Assembly (NCBI GenBank): GCA_018883705.1
Contig: JAHLFQ010000162.1
Location: 1 to 26,003, forward strand
Source of the DNA: Candidatus Cellulosilyticum pullistercoris
GTDB lineage: Bacteria; Bacillota; Clostridia; Lachnospirales; Cellulosilyticaceae
Direction of reading: 5' to 3'
DNA: 26,003 nucleotides
How positions within the stretch are numbered: the first letter of the stretch is position 1; each line of letters opens with the position of its first letter. Under the pieces are notes generated by a model that was not told the DNA's origin, did not search any database, and was given only the letters and a program-made list of their open reading frames with translations. The position numbers were made by a program, and so were the translations under genes. This document shows positions 23,168 to 26,003 of the stretch, one piece after another.

Positions 23168-23532
23168 TTATTTGTTTATTGGTCCTATAAGTAGAAAAAT
23201 ATAATGAGTCTTTAGAGCCAAAGACTAAAAGACAGCTTCTTGATAAGTATTAAAACTTTTCGTCAGTTTCTATAGAAGGATAAAGGGTAAGGTATATTTT
23301 ATGAGACTTATATACAAGATATATTTTATAAGGTACTTTTCGTTTGGGACACTTGGATAAAGATAATATATAATCTTATTGTATTTTTATTAGAATAGAT
23401 TAAAAATTAGATAAAATCATTAAAAATAAATAAATCTTATATAAAAATTCAATATACATCTTATAGAAAAGACGATATAATAATAAAGATAAAAGTGGCA
23501 AAATGATTTGTTACCATTCTAAGGAGGAAAAA
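23168..23532. other. Long AT-rich region before transketolase
   Basis: About 365 bases without a convincing gene. It holds a hairpin AGTCTTT-AGAGCC-AAAGACT (23207-23226), a perfect palindrome TTCTATAGAA (23268-23277), two direct copies of TATATTTTAT 27 bases apart (23293-23302 and 23320-23329), and GGGACACTT (about 23347-23355), a 9-mer also present before galE. I do not recognise any known riboswitch class. Most of it lies upstream of the proposed promoter at 23453-23481. Confidence 0.5.
23453..23481 (+). promoter_or_regulatory. Candidate promoter of transketolase
   Basis: TATACA (23453-23458), 17-base spacer, TATAAT (23476-23481). The -10 is a perfect match and the -35 matches four of six. 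The transcript would start near 23488, giving a short 45-base leader before the start codon at 23533. Confidence 0.5.
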
Positions 23533-25512
23533 ATGGACACAATATCACAAAAAACGATTAATAGTATTCGTGTACTCGCTGCAGAGGCAATCCAAAAAGC
23601 AAATTCAGGACATCCAGGGCTTCCACTAGGTTCAGCACCTATGGCCTATACTTTATGGGCAGAGCACATGAATCACAATCCTAAAAACCCTAAGTGGGAA
23701 AATAGAGATCGTTTCGTACTTTCTGCAGGACATGGTTCAACATTACTTTACACATTACTTCATTTATTTGAATATGGCGTAACGATGGAAGACTTAAAAG
23801 CATTCCGTCAAGAAGGTAGTTTAACACCAGGACATCCAGAGTACGGTCATACAGTAGGGATTGAAACAACAACTGGTCCACTTGGGCAAGGTATTGCAAC
23901 TGCTGTAGGTATGGCAATGGCTGAGAAACATTTGGCAGCGAAGTTTAATAAAGAAGGTTATGATATTGTAGACCACTATACTTATGCATTAGTGGGCGAT
24001 GGTTGTTTAATGGAAGGTATTTCTTATGAAGCAGCAGCATTAGCTGGTACCTTAAAATTAGGCAAGCTTATTGTATTATATGATTCAAATAATATTACAA
24101 TCGAAGGTGATACAAATATTGCCTTTAGAGAAAATGTACGTGCACGCTTTGAAGCACAAGGGTTTGAAACTTTCTTCGTAGAAGATGGAAATGATACAGA
24201 AGCAATCAGTAAAGCCATAGCACAAGCTAAAGCAAACTTAAGTAAGCCAAGTTTTATTGAGATAAAAACACAAATTGGATATGGTTGTCCTAAGAAACAA
24301 GGGAAAGCATCAGCACACGGTGAACCTCTTGGAGTAGATAATATAGTAGAAATGAAAGCCTTCTTAAGTCATCACAATGAAGAATTTTTTGTAGCAGATG
24401 ACGTAAGAGCCCATATGGCAGAGCTTGTTAAAGCAGGTGAAGCAAAAGAGGCCAAGTGGAATGAGCTTTTCACTAACTACAAAAAGGCGTATCCAGAACT
24501 TGGAGCAGAATGGGATAGATGGCATTCAGATGAAGAAATTAGCTTAGATATTTATAAAAACTACACAGATTTAGAAGGTAAAAAAGCAACACGTAATGCT
24601 TCTTTCGATGTCATTAACTATATGTCAGATTTAGTACCAAACCTCATTGGTGGTTCAGCTGACCTTGCACCATCTACTAAAACTTATATGAATAATAAAG
24701 GAGATTTTAGTGCAGAAGATTATTCAGGACGTAATCTTCACTTTGGTATCCGTGAGCATGCAATGGGTGCTATTGCAAATGGTATCGCTGTTCATGGTGG
24801 ACTTAAAACCTTCTGTTCAACATTCTTCGTATTTAGTGATTATATGAAAAATCCAATGAGACTTGCAGCACTCATGAAATTACCTGTTACTTATGTACTC
24901 ACACATGATAGCATTGGTGTAGGTGAAGATGGACCAACTCATCAACCTATTGAACAACTTGCAATGCTTCGTAGTACACCAAACATGGTAACGTTTAGAC
25001 CAGCAGATGCAAAAGAAACAGTAGCTGCATGGGAATATGCACTTAATAGCAAAACAGAGCCAGTAGCAATCGTGCTTACAAGACAAGACCTTCCTTATCT
25101 TGAAAAAACAGGTGCAGAAGCTAAAAAAGGTGCGTATGTGGTAGCAGGCGTTAAGCCACAAGATGCGGACATCATTTTAATTGGTTCAGGTTCAGAAGTA
25201 CAACTTGTAGTAGGAGCTGTTAAAGAACTTGAAGCTGAAGGTATTAAGGTAGCAGCAGTAAGTATGAGTTCTATGGATGTATTTGAAGAACAATCTAAAG
25301 AATACAAAGAATCTATTTTACCATCAAACAAAACAAAGAGAGTAGCAGTAGAAGCACTTTCATCATTCGGATGGCATAAATATACAGGTCTTGAAGGAGA
25401 AGTTATTGCAATGGATAACTTCGGTGAATCAGCACCAGCAGGTGTGATCTTCAAGAAAAATGGTTTCACAGTAGAACATGTTGTGGAAGTTGCTAAAAAA
25501 GTTTTAAAATAA
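23533..25512 (+). CDS. tkt: Transketolase
   Basis: A 659-residue thiamine-diphosphate enzyme that moves two-carbon ketol groups between sugar phosphates in the non-oxidative pentose phosphate pathway. The start at 23533 follows AAGGAGG by 5 bases; an in-frame ATG ten codons earlier (23503) has no ribosome-binding site. The cofactor-binding domain has ANSGHPGLPLG (23-33), GPLGQG (115-120), the GDG...NN magnesium/diphosphate motif (GDGCLMEG from 155, SNN at 185-187), and HDSIGVGEDGPTHQP (458-472). Glu408 in GIREHAMG is the catalytic glutamate that activates the thiazolium ring. The C-terminal transketolase domain is complete and length is normal for a full, unsplit enzyme. It is a single-gene transcript with its own promoter and a perfect terminator. 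Confidence 0.96.
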   Translation: MDTISQKTINSIRVLAAEAIQKANSGHPGLPLGSAPMAYTLWAEHMNHNPKNPKWENRDRFVLSAGHGSTLLYTLLHLFEYGVTMEDLKAFRQEGSLTPGHPEYGHTVGIETTTGPLGQGIATAVGMAMAEKHLAAKFNKEGYDIVDHYTYALVGDGCLMEGISYEAAALAGTLKLGKLIVLYDSNNITIEGDTNIAFRENVRARFEAQGFETFFVEDGNDTEAISKAIAQAKANLSKPSFIEIKTQIGYGCPKKQGKASAHGEPLGVDNIVEMKAFLSHHNEEFFVADDVRAHMAELVKAGEAKEAKWNELFTNYKKAYPELGAEWDRWHSDEEISLDIYKNYTDLEGKKATRNASFDVINYMSDLVPNLIGGSADLAPSTKTYMNNKGDFSAEDYSGRNLHFGIREHAMGAIANGIAVHGGLKTFCSTFFVFSDYMKNPMRLAALMKLPVTYVLTHDSIGVGEDGPTHQPIEQLAMLRSTPNMVTFRPADAKETVAAWEYALNSKTEPVAIVLTRQDLPYLEKTGAEAKKGAYVVAGVKPQDADIILIGSGSEVQLVVGAVKELEAEGIKVAAVSMSSMDVFEEQSKEYKESILPSNKTKRVAVEALSSFGWHKYTGLEGEVIAMDNFGESAPAGVIFKKNGFTVEHVVEVAKKVLK

Positions 25513-25531
25513 ATAGATGTAACAATATAAG

Positions 25532-25573
25532 AAAAACGACTTGTTAAGGAATCATCCTTAACAAGTCGTTTTT
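25532..25573 (+). terminator. Perfect intrinsic terminator of transketolase
   Basis: Perfect 19-bp stem (25532-25550 with 25555-25573) around an ATCA tetraloop; the arm AAAAACGACTTGTTAAGGA supplies a terminal T-run on the plus strand. One of the strongest terminators in the window. Confidence 0.92.
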
Positions 25574-25892
25574 GCATATAAAGAACAGAATAAAAATCTA
25601 ACAATGTCTTTCAGCTCAAGGAAGGGACACTTTATCTTGGGTATTTATCGTCGAAAAGACATTATGCAGAGTACTTATTAAGGTGAGATAGTTACTAAGT
25701 CGAAACGCTTTCTTAGAGGAAGATAGATAATGATATAAGAGATATATCATAAAATAAAATAATTAGGAAAAAATAGCGAGAAGTCTATGTGAAATAACAA
25801 AAAAATCGATAAAAATTTAAAAATATAGATTTAAACATTAAATTAGGCTATAATTTGAATGAAAAGAAATTAGAAATCAAGGGGGATATGCT
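25574..25892. other. Upstream region of galE with a structured segment
   Basis: About 320 bases without a gene. Nested pairing can be drawn at 25603-25663: AATGTCTTT (25603-25611) with AAAGACATT (25655-25663), and inside it CTCAAG (25615-25620) with CTTGGG (25636-25641). A second small hairpin, CTAAG...CTTAG, is at 25695-25716. I could not match it to a known riboswitch. A TATAAT box at 25849-25854 lies downstream of these, so they may be outside the galE transcript. Confidence 0.45.
25849..25854 (+). promoter_or_regulatory. Candidate -10 box for galE
   Basis: TATAAT about 39 bases before the galE start codon. The -35 position holds no good match, so only the -10 is proposed. Confidence 0.4.
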
Positions 25893-26003
25893 ATGGCTAT
25901 TTTAGTAACAGGTGGAGCAGGTTATACAGGATCTCATATATGTATTGAGCTAATAAAGCAAGGTTATGAGGTTGCTGTTGTTGATAATTTTTTAACCTCT
26001 ACA
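25893..26003 (+). CDS. galE: UDP-glucose 4-epimerase, 3' truncated by window edge
   Basis: Only the first 37 codons are present. GGGGG lies 7 bases before the ATG; an overlapping ATG at 25888 is out of frame. The sequence begins MAILVTGGAGYTGSHICIEL, the Rossmann NAD-binding GxxGxxG motif in the form typical of GalE (usually GGAGYIGSH; here Thr replaces Ile), and continues to VVDNFLTS, which matches the GalE VxDNLxNS block. GalE interconverts UDP-glucose and UDP-galactose, supplying galactosyl units for surface polymers or using galactose. Other extended SDR epimerases share the start, so the exact specificity is not certain from this fragment. Confidence 0.85.
   Translation, partial: MAILVTGGAGYTGSHICIELIKQGYEVAVVDNFLTST

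Noticed and set aside
25095..25604. Open frame of 169 codons on the minus strand over the end of transketolase
   Set aside because: It lies antisense to a certain gene, has no recognisable domain or ribosome-binding site, and runs through the tkt terminator.

Overview
The window looks like chromosomal DNA of a low-GC, Gram-positive anaerobe of the class Clostridia. The evidence is strong AGGAGG ribosome-binding sites, AT-rich codons, and Firmicutes-type cell-envelope and division genes. The S-layer or secondary-polymer gene csaB, next to a DUF5693-type membrane protein, fits Lachnospirales and relatives. This placement is an inference from gene content; no rRNA or other marker is present. I see no prophage, insertion sequence, CRISPR array, tRNA or rRNA.

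Layout. Positions 1-4068 hold two paralogous LytR-CpsA-Psr (LCP) wall-polymer ligases, the first cut by the window edge. An oppositely oriented nfo (endonuclease IV) and SDR reductase pair lies between them. From 2794 to 11422 a forward series encodes LCP ligase, a large exported phosphodiester-glycosidase-type protein, a small exported protein, a DUF5693-type polytopic protein, CsaB (polysaccharide pyruvyl transferase) and a WecG/TagA glycosyltransferase. Together these suggest synthesis, pyruvylation, attachment and remodelling of a cell-wall polysaccharide. Next is a stand-alone UgpC/MsmX-type sugar-import ATPase (11716-12834) that ends in its own terminator.

Positions 13038-20306 form a division and wall-hydrolysis region: a PucR/CdaR-type regulator, FtsE, FtsX, a coiled-coil M23 endopeptidase (the expected FtsEX-controlled hydrolase), a catalytically degenerate S41 protease, an intact CtpA-type S41 protease, and a polytopic PDZ protein resembling MinJ. 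The gene order recalls the Bacillus ftsEX-ctpB-minJ neighbourhood. A strong bidirectional terminator closes the region.

Positions 20389-23081 hold a divergent set: a rhomboid-like membrane protein lacking the catalytic motif but carrying a C-terminal Cys/His cluster (minus strand), and a two-gene forward unit of an unknown membrane-anchored protein and a PurK-like ATP-grasp protein with no purine genes nearby. Transketolase (23533-25512) and the start of galE (25893 to the window edge) follow, each after a long AT-rich intergenic region with some predicted structure.

Most of the window is ordinary core-genome content. The points most worth following are the dead/active S41 protease pair beside FtsEX, the inactive rhomboid with a putative zinc-binding tail, the degenerate phosphatase-like C-terminus of the glycosidase protein, the orphan PurK-like protein, a possible AUA start on the MinJ-like gene, and several dyad or hairpin elements between genes.
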